Shown: positions 1 through 5,061 of the stretch, one piece after another
How positions within the stretch are numbered: position 1 is the stretch's first letter
Layout: every line of letters starts with the position of its first letter
Source: Peptococcaceae bacterium UBA2264
GTDB lineage: Bacteria > Bacillota > Desulfitobacteriia > Desulfitobacteriales > Desulfitobacteriaceae
Assembly: GCA_002347475.1 (NCBI GenBank)
Contig: DDXI01000069.1
Span: 34,328-42,827, forward strand
Reading direction: 5' to 3'
DNA: 8,500 bases
Translations under genes and position numbers: made by a program
The notes under the pieces: model-generated
What the model saw: only the letters and a program-made list of their open reading frames with translations
What the model was told of the DNA's origin: nothing
Databases searched by the model: none

Positions 1-1110
1 GAAGAAGAGGCTGATCGAATACTCGCTGAATATCGCAATGGGACCTATATTCCGCCTTCCACCCTTAGCTTCAGTGAATTCCTTGACATGTGGTTAAAAG
101 AATATTGCCTACCTAAGCTCAGTGATCGAACGTATAGTTTTTACCAGGAAATGTTCAAGATCCACACAAAGCCACGTCTGGGATCTATTTCACTTGATTT
201 ACTAAGACCACTCAATATTCAAAAATATTACAACGACCTATTAAGCGAAGGACGACTAGATGGTAAACCCGGTGGATTATCTCCTTCCACAGTTTTCAAA
301 CATCACTGCATCCTTCATAAGGCTTTAAAAACTGCAGTCAAATGGAAACTCATAAGGGAAAACCCAACAGACTTTGTTGAGAGACCTAAACGTCCGGATT
401 TTGAAGCCTCTTCTTTTTATGAACCGGAACAAGCTATTAAAATGCTGGAAGTCGCCCTCGAAAATGAAGATCATAAGTGGCATACGATTTTATGTATTGC
501 TGTCTATTCTGGTACCCGCAGAGGCGAACTCCTTGGACTTCGTTGGCAAGATATTGACTGGGATAATAATATCCTGAAGATCCGACAGACTGTTCAGTAT
601 ACTAAAGAGAAAGGAATATTTTTCAAAGGTCCAAAGAGCAAGAAAGGAAAACGCGATATCCAGGTGCCTCAGCTTGTTGTTAATGAATTATTTAATCTCC
701 GGAAGGAGCAGCATTCATTCAAATGTTTTTTAGGAGATAGCTATAATGATAATGATCTCATCTTCTGCCAGGATGACGGAAAGCCGATGTTTCCTGACAC
801 AATCACAAGCTGGTTCTCAAAGTTTTTGTCAAAACACGAGCTCCCCAAGATCCGGTTTCATGATTTGCGTCACACCAACATTACAATCATGATTGCCAAT
901 AAGGTCCCTGATATAGAGATTGCCAGAAGAGCCGGTCATGCTGATACAGCAACCCCGCAGCGTTTATATGGGCATGTTTATAACAGTATGAAGGATGAAG
1001 CTACTCTCGCAATCGAGAATGCATTGCGAAGCGAAGAGCCCAAAGAACCGGAACATCCGACTCCAACAAATGCCAAAATTATAGCATTCCCACAGAGGAA
1101 TCTTGCATAA
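1..1110 (+). CDS. Phage-type tyrosine recombinase (integrase), 5' end beyond window
   Basis: This is a site-specific recombinase that would integrate and excise the mobile element ending at the tRNA-Thr fragment downstream. The frame is open from base 1, so the gene starts outside the window; the ATG at 88 is internal. Counting from that internal Met, the SAM-like core-binding domain covers about residues 1-95 and the catalytic domain about 110-305. The catalytic set is visible: Arg144 (GTRRGELLGLRW), a Lys in the GPKSKKGKR hairpin (about 182-189), His258 and Arg261 (HDLRHT), His284 (AGHAD) and the nucleophile Tyr294 (LYGHV). At least 369 residues are present; members of this family are usually near 400, so little should be missing, probably the N-terminal arm-binding domain. 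The gene reads toward the candidate arm sites and att site 70-250 bases downstream, the usual layout for an element's integration module. The frame and catalytic residues look intact. Confidence 0.93.
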   Translation, partial: EEEADRILAEYRNGTYIPPSTLSFSEFLDMWLKEYCLPKLSDRTYSFYQEMFKIHTKPRLGSISLDLLRPLNIQKYYNDLLSEGRLDGKPGGLSPSTVFKHHCILHKALKTAVKWKLIRENPTDFVERPKRPDFEASSFYEPEQAIKMLEVALENEDHKWHTILCIAVYSGTRRGELLGLRWQDIDWDNNILKIRQTVQYTKEKGIFFKGPKSKKGKRDIQVPQLVVNELFNLRKEQHSFKCFLGDSYNDNDLIFCQDDGKPMFPDTITSWFSKFLSKHELPKIRFHDLRHTNITIMIANKVPDIEIARRAGHADTATPQRLYGHVYNSMKDEATLAIENALRSEEPKEPEHPTPTNAKIIAFPQRNLA

Positions 1111-1117
1111 AAATGCT

Positions 1118-1150
1118 AAAATCCTAGGATGAATTTCCGGGGATTTTAAT
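1118..1150 (+). terminator. Possible weak terminator after integrase
   Basis: Seven-base inverted repeat AAAATCC (1118-1124) and GGATTTT (1141-1147), with a 16-base loop, eight bases after the integrase stop codon. The T tract is poor and the stem is A/T rich, so termination is uncertain. The ten-base palindrome ATCCTAGGAT at 1121-1130 overlaps it. Confidence 0.3.
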
Positions 1151-1180
1151 TATACCAGGTATGGGTATAGTTATAGATAT

Positions 1181-1223
1181 CGTCGCCAAATCGTCGCCCA
1201 AATTTGCATAACGTCGCCCAAAA
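1181..1223 (+). repeat. Three CGTCGCC direct repeats, candidate arm-type integrase sites
   Basis: Copies start at 1181 (CGTCGCCAAA), 1192 (CGTCGCCCAAAT) and 1212 (CGTCGCCCAAAA). Spacings of 11 and 20 bases put them on roughly the same helical face. They lie between the integrase stop and the tRNA att fragment, where the N-terminal domain of lambda-type integrases commonly binds arm sites. The function is inferred from position and spacing. Confidence 0.6.
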
Positions 1224-1313
1224 TGACCTAACGGAACAAACATTCAAACTCAAAATTTACGCCTTTACTAAGTGATTTTTCAAATTACGCTATGACCTAC
1301 AACCTTACTTTCC

Positions 1314-1362
1314 CTCACTCGTAATGAGCAGGTCGTCGGTTCGAATCCGACCATCGGCTCCA
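1314..1362 (+). other. Partial tRNA-Thr(CGT) 3' end; att site of integrated element
   Basis: The segment reads as the 3' part of a tRNA: anticodon stem CTCA/TGAG around loop CTCGTAA (anticodon CGT at 1320-1322), five-base variable loop (1330-1334), T stem GTCGG/CCGAC around TTCGAAT (1335-1351), seven-base acceptor strand CATCGGC (1352-1358), discriminator T and encoded CCA (1360-1362). No D arm or matching acceptor 5' strand (GCCGATG) precedes it, and the first base pair of the anticodon stem is already lost, so this is a fragment and not a working tRNA gene. Such 3' copies are left at the far end of elements that integrate into tRNA genes. With the integrase on its left, the reconstituted full tRNA is expected to the left, outside the window. 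Crossover probably lies in or near the anticodon stem-loop. Confidence 0.85.
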
Positions 1363-1410
1363 GTCATACCAAGGGTTTCAGAGTTTCTTACTTTCTTGAA
1401 ATTATGAAAA

Positions 1411-1432
1411 TACAACCATCATACAACAACCA
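1411..1432 (+). repeat. TACAAC direct repeat pair, possible second set of arm sites
   Basis: TACAAC at 1411 and at 1422 are 11 bases apart, the same spacing as the first two CGTCGCC copies on the other side of the att site. With the recombinase relic at 1590-1669 they could be arm sites of a second integrase. Short and A-rich, so this may be chance. Confidence 0.25.
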
Positions 1433-1491
1433 GTAAAAAAACACATAAGAAGCCTCAAAAGTACCAGTTTTAACAGCTTCCAAATTGTCCT

Positions 1492-1527
1492 TGACATGGG
1501 GTACACATCATGACATGGGGTACACAT
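1492..1527. repeat. Two copies of a 17-bp motif at 19-bp period
   Basis: TGACATGGGGTACACAT occurs at 1492-1508 and, without mismatch, at 1511-1527. Closely spaced repeated terminal motifs are typical of IS21-family ends, and the complement (ATGTGTACCCC...) is of that style, so this may be a solo end left after loss of an insertion sequence. A regulator's tandem operator is an alternative. No transposase gene is nearby. Confidence 0.5.
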
Positions 1528-1539
1528 TACAAGCTTATT

Positions 1540-1567
1540 GTCCTTCCATTGTGGAAGGGCTTTTATT
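1540..1567 (+). terminator. Orphan intrinsic terminator
   Basis: Stem GTCCTTCCA (1540-1548) and TGGAAGGGC (1552-1560) with a three-base loop and one T-G pair, followed by TTTTATT. It is well formed on the plus strand, but no plus-strand gene ends just before it. Its gene has presumably been lost. Confidence 0.55.
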
Positions 1568-1589
1568 ATGGAATAAATAATCAAGCGGA

Positions 1590-1669
1590 TTGACGTTTTG
1601 CCAGGGCAGGGCCATGAGCTCACCCTCTCGGATCCCAGTCCCAAAGGCCAGGATAAAGGCAGCCCTTAG
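1590..1669 (-). pseudogene. Relic of a second tyrosine recombinase
   Basis: Read on the minus strand from 1669, an open stretch gives LRAAFILAFGTGIREGELMA and then LPWQNVNPLD. This matches the signature around the first catalytic arginine of phage integrases (TGxRxGELxxLxWxxxD); compare GTRRGELLGLRW in the intact integrase of this window. A TGA (1672-1670) precedes it directly, and after PLD the frame runs into sequence with no integrase character before a stop near 1539. No other catalytic motifs are found nearby, so only about 27 codons of the gene survive. Its orientation points toward the att fragment, mirroring the intact integrase on the other side. This fits a decayed element once integrated in tandem at the same tRNA. 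Confidence 0.65.
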
Positions 1670-1720
1670 TCATTATAAAAAAAACATTTAACTTCTGAAA
1701 AAACGGACATACACAAACGA

Positions 1721-1729
1721 TGTTATAAT
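1721..1729 (+). promoter_or_regulatory. Extended -10 promoter for the Toprim gene
   Basis: TGTTATAAT (1721-1729) is a perfect extended -10 (TGnTATAAT) 51 bases before the ATG at 1780. No convincing -35 stands 17 bases upstream, which extended -10 promoters tolerate. Confidence 0.55.
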
Positions 1730-1779
1730 AAAAAAATAGCGCAGAAAAATCGATTTAGAGTTTTAGAAGAGGCGGTACA

Positions 1780-2931
1780 ATGGCACAAAAATATATAAGA
1801 CTTGATCGGCCCATAAAGGATTATTCAGCGGAAGAACTAAGCAAGTTGTTATCCGACGTTAAAAATAAAAATTCCGAATTGATGCGAACGATAATAATAA
1901 ATGAGCGTGACTATATTGCAATTAATTACAACAGGAGCCTAAGAGGATTCTGGTATTCCACAGTTAAGCCAACATTGGACAAATTGGGACTACTCACGGA
2001 AAAGGACTCTACAGAGGAAGCCTTGACTAAATGGGATGCAGAGCTATCCAGATATGTCGGACAATTGGTCCGATCCGGGGAAGTGTCTTATCAAGATTTA
2101 AGAATATTGGATATCAGCCGCCAGAGAAAAACACCCCGGGAAGCATATAATGTCGCTGGGATCGAAACCTTTGGGCATAAAACCAGAATTGCACCATACT
2201 CCAACATTATTATTACCACAGAGAAAGACACAGTTTTCAGTATTATTGCAGACCTGGCAGACTTCTTTGGCTGCAGTTGTATATCCGGCAAGGGCCAGAA
2301 CAGCCTAGGAGCAATGGAGGACCTGCTGAGGAACATTAAAGCCTACGAGGATATTTATACCAGGGATATTTTTATTCTGACACTGACAGATTATGATCCG
2401 GCAGGCTATTACATTGCTGATACCTTCCGGAAACAGGTACAGGACCTGAAGGAAGGCCTGAATATAAGGAGCAGCGTATCAATCGAGCGGATCGGCATTA
2501 CTCCGGATCAATTGACTGCTGAAGAAGTCGAACAAAATAAATATACTCCAAAACCTGCAAATCGGGATAATTGGCTGCAAGCCACAGGCGGGATCAATGG
2601 CCAAGCAAAAGGCCTGGAGCTGGACGCACTGTCTCCGGATCGGATAAGACAGCTATTTGTTAGCAATATTAAAAAATACATTGATCCTGCAATCTACATG
2701 AGTTTTATCAAAAAATCCTACTTGCAAAAAATTATACTCGAAGCAATCAAGCCAAAGATCAACAGTATTATTGAGGATCTTAATGCTTTAGAGCTGGACA
2801 GCATTGAGGTAGAAAGCTTTGATCTCTTCGAGCTGGCAACTCTGGGACACAGTAGTATCCCGGTAGATGATATATGCTATTCCGGCAGAGAAGTGGCAAT
2901 CAGGGAGAAAGCCTTGAGGTATTTTAATTAA
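1780..2931 (+). CDS. Topoisomerase VI-A/Spo11-like Toprim protein, no B subunit
   Basis: 383 aa, started at the ATG with AGAGGCGG a few bases upstream. The middle carries a Toprim fold of the Topo VI-A/Spo11 type: the acidic strand IIITTEKD (Glu148), ISGKGQNS (169-175) and LTLTDYDPAG (Asp204, Asp206, Gly209), the last close to the GLTDxDPxG of Topo VI-A. Upstream, SLRGFWYSTVKP (53-64) resembles the R-(D/E)-(I/V)-Y-Y box that holds the cleaving tyrosine of Spo11 and Topo VI-A, making Tyr59 the candidate nucleophile; that match is my inference. The C-terminal third (about 240-383) I do not recognise. At 383 aa it is near Topo VI-A in length, but no GHKL ATPase (B subunit) gene lies in the window. 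Possible roles are a DNA cleaving or nicking enzyme of the element, as in the plasmid- and virus-borne Mini-A proteins, or a defence effector. It has its own promoter and terminator, so it is probably monocistronic. Confidence 0.85.
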   Translation: MAQKYIRLDRPIKDYSAEELSKLLSDVKNKNSELMRTIIINERDYIAINYNRSLRGFWYSTVKPTLDKLGLLTEKDSTEEALTKWDAELSRYVGQLVRSGEVSYQDLRILDISRQRKTPREAYNVAGIETFGHKTRIAPYSNIIITTEKDTVFSIIADLADFFGCSCISGKGQNSLGAMEDLLRNIKAYEDIYTRDIFILTLTDYDPAGYYIADTFRKQVQDLKEGLNIRSSVSIERIGITPDQLTAEEVEQNKYTPKPANRDNWLQATGGINGQAKGLELDALSPDRIRQLFVSNIKKYIDPAIYMSFIKKSYLQKIILEAIKPKINSIIEDLNALELDSIEVESFDLFELATLGHSSIPVDDICYSGREVAIREKALRYFN

Positions 2932-2940
2932 AAAGAATTT

Positions 2941-2973
2941 ACAGGGAGTGAAGTCTTTTATCCCTGTTTTTAT
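2941..2973 (+). terminator. Terminator of the Toprim gene
   Basis: Perfect seven-base stem ACAGGGA (2941-2947) and TCCCTGT (2961-2967), 13-base loop, then TTTTATT, ten bases after the Toprim stop codon. Confidence 0.85.
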
Positions 2974-2989
2974 TCAGTAATATTACAGG
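2969..2989 (+). repeat. Leader repeat, copy 1 (upstream of 105-aa gene)
   Basis: TTTATTCAGTAATATTACAGG matches 3746-3766 at 20 of 21 positions (one A/G difference). Each copy stands 50-60 bases before the start codon of a small gene and contains a possible -10, TAATAT (2978-2983). Here the overlap with the preceding terminator leaves no good -35. Confidence 0.8.
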
Positions 2990-3046
2990 AATTATTCCTT
3001 TGGCGACGAATGACTAAATAATGGAAGTAGAAGGGGGCGATTAAAT

Positions 3047-3364
3047 ATGTTTGACAAGGAAAATGCAAAAGCTGTGATTATTGAGTTTATGAAGAATAAC
3101 GGGAAAACAGACGTAATAAATAATATAGAGGAGGATAATATTGTACTGCTTTCTGCTAACTATCATTATGGCCGCTCTGCATCTGACTCAAAATTAATCC
3201 CATTTAAAGAAGAGGAAGGCGGCTCCATATCAAAGATAGAATTAATCCCATTTGAAGAAGCAACAAAAGAATTAATTGAAGCAAAAATGCTTGTACGTAT
3301 TGATAGTAAACTAAATAGTTCATTGAAACCGGTAAAGTATTATTTAGATTTAACGAAAATATAA
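3047..3364 (+). CDS. Small acidic protein of unknown function
   Basis: 105 aa, no family recognised, no signal peptide or membrane segment; probably cytoplasmic. The ATG is preceded by AGAAGGGGGCG, a usable ribosome site. The N-terminal half looks mixed alpha/beta (IIEFMKNNGK, NIVLLSANYHYG). The centre contains a 16-residue duplication: KLIPFKEE (49-56) and ELIPFEEA (65-72), matched in DNA by a 21-base repeat at 3192-3212 and 3240-3260. The tail FEEATKELIEAKMLVRID is shared with the broken copy downstream (3474-3626), which lacks the duplicated unit, so the duplication is a recent change or a loss in the other copy. A leader repeat lies upstream and a terminator follows six bases after the stop, so it is transcribed alone. 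The conserved paralogy supports a real gene; an immunity or antitoxin-type protein would fit the cassette layout, but nothing in the sequence proves it. Confidence 0.75.
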   Translation: MFDKENAKAVIIEFMKNNGKTDVINNIEEDNIVLLSANYHYGRSASDSKLIPFKEEEGGSISKIELIPFEEATKELIEAKMLVRIDSKLNSSLKPVKYYLDLTKI

Positions 3365-3369
3365 ACCAA

Positions 3370-3391
3370 AGAGCCTTAAGGCTCTTTTTAT
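3370..3391 (+). terminator. Terminator of the 105-aa gene
   Basis: Palindromic stem AGAGCC (3370-3375) and GGCTCT (3380-3385) around TTAA, followed by TTTTATT, directly after the stop codon. Confidence 0.85.
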
Positions 3392-3410
3392 TGTCCTGTA
3401 GAGGGAGTAA

Positions 3411-3626
3411 CCGCCAGTCAGCGCTGAGGTATTTGAGGGGCACACAAGAACAAAAGAGGCTATACCAAGACGCAATATTGAATTATTATCTGCCAGAAAG
3501 TATTATGGTCATTCTTTAGATGATAAAAAAGATAAGTTAGTCTCATTTGAAGAAGCAACAGAAGAACTAATCAGGGAAAAAACACTTGTGAGTATTGCCG
3601 ATAATGGAAAACCTGTATGCCTTTAG
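3411..3626 (+). pseudogene. Headless paralogue of the 105-aa gene
   Basis: The frame is open from 3411 (after TAA 3408-3410) to TAG 3624-3626 but has no ATG. From 3474 it reads NIELLSARKYYGHS, then LVSFEEATEELIREKTLVSI, clearly related to NIVLLSANYHYGRS and LIPFEEATKELIEAKMLVRI in the gene just upstream. The first 30 residues of the family are missing, replaced by unrelated sequence. The C-terminus also differs after the shared block (ADNGKPVCL), and the copy has only one of the two LIPF units. No ribosome site or start codon suits it. It looks like the remains of a tandem duplicate that lost its 5' part. Confidence 0.75.
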
Positions 3627-3731
3627 AATAAGACTGGTATTCTGATTCTATAACCATAATAATTTGTTCATTTCAACATGAGTACTCCTGAACTTTGAGG
3701 ATTTTGCAGGTAGTAGAATATTCCGGGGGAC

Positions 3732-3760
3732 TTGTTCATCCTATCTTTATTCAGTAATAT
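3732..3760 (+). promoter_or_regulatory. Promoter for the 148-aa membrane protein
   Basis: TTGTTC (3732-3737), a 17-base spacer and TAATAT (3755-3760), ending 56 bases before the ATG at 3817. The -10 lies inside the repeated leader segment. Confidence 0.45.
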
Positions 3761-3766
3761 TGCAGG
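3746..3766 (+). repeat. Leader repeat, copy 2 (upstream of membrane protein)
   Basis: Second copy of the 21-base segment at 2969-2989, one mismatch. Similarity fades into the leader (TATTCTTCTC versus AATTATTCCT) and ends before the ribosome site. It shows that unrelated small genes here carry related upstream regions. Confidence 0.8.
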
Positions 3767-3816
3767 GTATTCTTCTCTAGTGGAGAATATATAGAAGCTG
3801 GAAGGAGGTTTAAATA

Positions 3817-4263
3817 ATGGAAAAAACAGATTTAGAAATGACAGACTACGGAATTTATAATGAAGAGATACGTCGAACGAAAAACCAACAGTGGCAATTA
3901 GCTTTTTATGTTGTATTGTTACATGCTGCCTTAGTCATATTTCATTATTTTGTTAATGAAAGTAAAATAAGTAAGGATAATAACTGGGTTGTCGCTCGAT
4001 TTGACGAAGCATCAATACTTTTTTCCATAGCAATTTTAATTCTTGGGGTATTGCTTATATTATTTTATGAATACAAAATGTGGGAATACAGAGGATTATG
4101 TGAGAAAATAAGAAAAAGCGAATACGATTTCGAAGATACTAAGACTATTAAGAAAAACAAAATAATCGATGGGCTAATCACAATTATTATGTATCTTATT
4201 TTTGTGGCTTCAGGTGCGGGTTCAGCATATCTTGCAATCATGTTTATTATTTACTGCAAATAG
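3817..4263 (+). CDS. Small three-helix membrane protein of unknown function
   Basis: 148 aa. The start is set by AAGGAGG (3801-3807) nine bases before the ATG. The sequence predicts three membrane helices at about 27-46 (WQLAFYVVLLHAALVIFHYF), 66-86 and 117-146, with a charged, mainly basic stretch between helices 2 and 3 (KIRKSEYDFEDTKTIKKNK). The N-terminus, YNEEIRRTKNQQWQLAFYVVLLHAAL, has the look of small membrane proteins with a cytoplasmic helix leading directly into the membrane. SLATT-type proteins of phage-defence loci have a similar outline, but I cannot assign the family. It has its own promoter-like leader and ends at a strong terminator shared with the convergent regulator gene, so it is transcribed alone. 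There is no signal peptide with a cleavage site. Confidence 0.8.
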   Translation: MEKTDLEMTDYGIYNEEIRRTKNQQWQLAFYVVLLHAALVIFHYFVNESKISKDNNWVVARFDEASILFSIAILILGVLLILFYEYKMWEYRGLCEKIRKSEYDFEDTKTIKKNKIIDGLITIIMYLIFVASGAGSAYLAIMFIIYCK

Positions 4264-4280
4264 TATCAGTAAAAGAAAAA

Positions 4281-4312
4281 GCCCGGGTATTAAGCCTGGG
4301 CCTCTTTTTTTT
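4281..4312 (+). terminator. Strong terminator after membrane protein, overlapping the RHH gene end
   Basis: Stem GCCCGGG (4281-4287) and CCTGGGC (4295-4301) with one G-T pair, seven-base loop, then TCTTTTTTTTC. The stop codon of the convergent minus-strand gene (4292-4290) falls in the loop. The A-rich left flank (GTAAAAGAAAAA) gives an interrupted T tract on the minus strand, so it may act in both directions. Confidence 0.85.
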
Positions 4313-4451
4313 CGGATTTATATTTTATTAGCAGATCCTCCAGCGCCTCCTCCACATACCGGGCCAGAGGAACCCTGGTATCTAACGACAGCTGCTTTAC
4401 CTTATCATATACCTCCTGGGAAACGTATGTAGTAAATCTCACTTTAGCCAT
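4290..4451 (-). CDS. Ribbon-helix-helix DNA-binding protein
   Basis: This 53-aa gene lies on the minus strand between the membrane protein and the 64-aa gene. It reads MAKVRFTTYVSQEVYDKVKQ, then LSLDTRVPLARYVEEALEDLLIKYKSEKKEAQA and TAA. AGAGGTG stands eight bases before the ATG. The pattern is that of an RHH/MetJ-Arc repressor: a beta strand (VRFTTYVS, residues 4-11), helix A (QEVYDKVKQLSLDT), a turn (RVPL) and helix B (ARYVEEALEDLLIKYK). Such proteins dimerise and bind short repeated half-sites in DNA. The intergenic region directly upstream has repeated TATCATA half-sites over the likely promoters, so autoregulation and control of the divergent 64-aa gene are probable. RHH proteins of this size are often antitoxins or plasmid copy and transfer regulators, but no toxin is recognisable beside it. 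Confidence 0.88.
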   Translation of the reverse strand: MAKVRFTTYVSQEVYDKVKQLSLDTRVPLARYVEEALEDLLIKYKSEKKEAQA

Positions 4452-4469
4452 AATATATCACCTCTTAGA

Positions 4470-4517
4470 TATCATAATATATTTTAAAGATATTGTATAT
4501 ATCATATTATTATGATA
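4470..4517. promoter_or_regulatory. Likely operator: TATCATA half-sites between divergent genes
   Basis: TATCATA occurs at 4470-4476 and 4500-4506, and inverted as TATGATA at 4511-4517. The last two form a perfect inverted repeat around TTAT. The first and second copies are 30 bases apart, about three helical turns. The inverted repeat sits between a possible -35 (TTGTAT, 4493-4498) and -10 (TAATTT, 4516-4521) of the 64-aa gene. The region is very A/T rich, so chance matches must be considered. Confidence 0.55.
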
Positions 4518-4557
4518 ATTTAAGATACAGGAAATAACATATAAGGAGCGGAAAAAC

Positions 4558-4752
4558 ATGAACGAATATGTTTACAAGGTTGAATATTTACAACACACTC
4601 TATCGCATAATCCAGATGAAAAAAAAGCGGAACTTACTCAGGATGAATTGCTGGCACTCTTGAGCACAGGTAATGTTACTTTATGGAGAGCTGAAATTGT
4701 TTACCAGGGCGGACAACCAAAGCGAAAAGGACATGAGGAGAAGCTTTTATAA
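4558..4752 (+). CDS. 64-aa protein of unknown function
   Basis: Started at the ATG nine bases after AGGAG (part of ATAAGGAGCGG), a strong ribosome site that supports a real gene. The sequence is hydrophilic and probably cytoplasmic: MNEYVYKVEYLQHTLSHNPD opens it, followed by a likely helix (AELTQDELLALLSTG, about 24-38), a strand (VTLWRAEIVYQGG) and a basic tail. I recognise no family. It is divergent from the RHH regulator and downstream of its likely operator. The 81-aa gene follows after 62 bases with its own ribosome site and no terminator between, so the two may be co-transcribed. Confidence 0.65.
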   Translation: MNEYVYKVEYLQHTLSHNPDEKKAELTQDELLALLSTGNVTLWRAEIVYQGGQPKRKGHEEKLL

Positions 4753-4772
4753 AAATCATAGTTAAGAAAAAG

Positions 4773-4800
4773 GGATTGTTTTATCATCCGGTGAAATAAA
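4773..4800 (+). repeat. Repeat shared with the 3' end of the 81-aa gene, copy 1
   Basis: GATTGTTTTATCATCCGGTG plus AAATAAA matches GATTGTTTTAATAATCCGGT plus GAAATAAA at 5034-5061, with one inserted base and one substitution. Here it forms the leader and precedes the ribosome site of the 81-aa gene; there it codes for the end of that gene. Confidence 0.7.
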
Positions 4801-4814
4801 GGAGGATAAACATA

Positions 4815-5060
4815 ATGCGAATTGGAGAAATATTGGAGATCATTCAGGAAACCGGAGAACTAGCCTTGATGGATATTGACAACGTCGAAGTATTGCAGAG
4901 AGAATTATTGCAATCAGGTTGGAGAAGTTATGTAGATGAAAATACAGATTATCTGATATGCTCACCGGTCAGGGAATACTGCACTCAAAACGGTGGAGAT
5001 TGTTATACTTGCTTATTAGTCAATTATGGCCGAGATTGTTTTAATAATCCGGTGAAATAA
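4815..5060 (+). CDS. 81-aa Cys-containing protein of unknown function
   Basis: The ATG follows AAAGGAGG by nine bases, so the start is firm. The N-terminal half (RIGEILEIIQETGELALMDI, then a helix EVLQRELLQSG) is probably alpha-helical. The C-terminal half has five cysteines: 49, 56, 63, 66 and 75, in the stretch ICSPVREYCTQNGGDCYTCL and the following VNYGRDC. C-x6-C-x2-C-x8-C could bind zinc or an iron-sulphur cluster, but I know no family with this spacing. The stop codon TAA is followed in the same frame by another 100 open codons, so the gene may be the front part of a longer coding sequence. Its 3' end is a near copy of its own leader (4773-4800), which suggests it was shaped by recombination between short repeats. 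Confidence 0.65.
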   Translation: MRIGEILEIIQETGELALMDIDNVEVLQRELLQSGWRSYVDENTDYLICSPVREYCTQNGGDCYTCLLVNYGRDCFNNPVK

Positions 5061-5061
5061 A
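5034..5061 (+). repeat. Repeat shared with the leader of the 81-aa gene, copy 2
   Basis: Partner of 4773-4800, 261 bases apart. It covers the last codons and stop of the 81-aa gene. The AGGAGG that follows copy 1 is missing after copy 2, where AAAAATC follows directly. Confidence 0.7.

Noticed and set aside
1181..1223. CRISPR array
   Set aside because: Units are too short, only three, and the spacers are 1-10 bases.
1314..1362. A functional tRNA gene
   Set aside because: No 5' acceptor strand, D arm or complete anticodon stem.
1402..1644. 80-codon minus-strand frame
   Set aside because: Covers the repeats and terminator; the integrase relic is in a different frame.
2091..2336. 81-codon minus-strand frame
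   Set aside because: Antisense within the Toprim gene.
3204..3443. 79-codon minus-strand frame
   Set aside because: Antisense to the 105-aa gene and across its terminator.
4202..4432. 76-codon plus-strand frame
   Set aside because: Overlaps the membrane protein end, the terminator and the opposite-strand RHH gene; proline-rich nonsense without a ribosome site.
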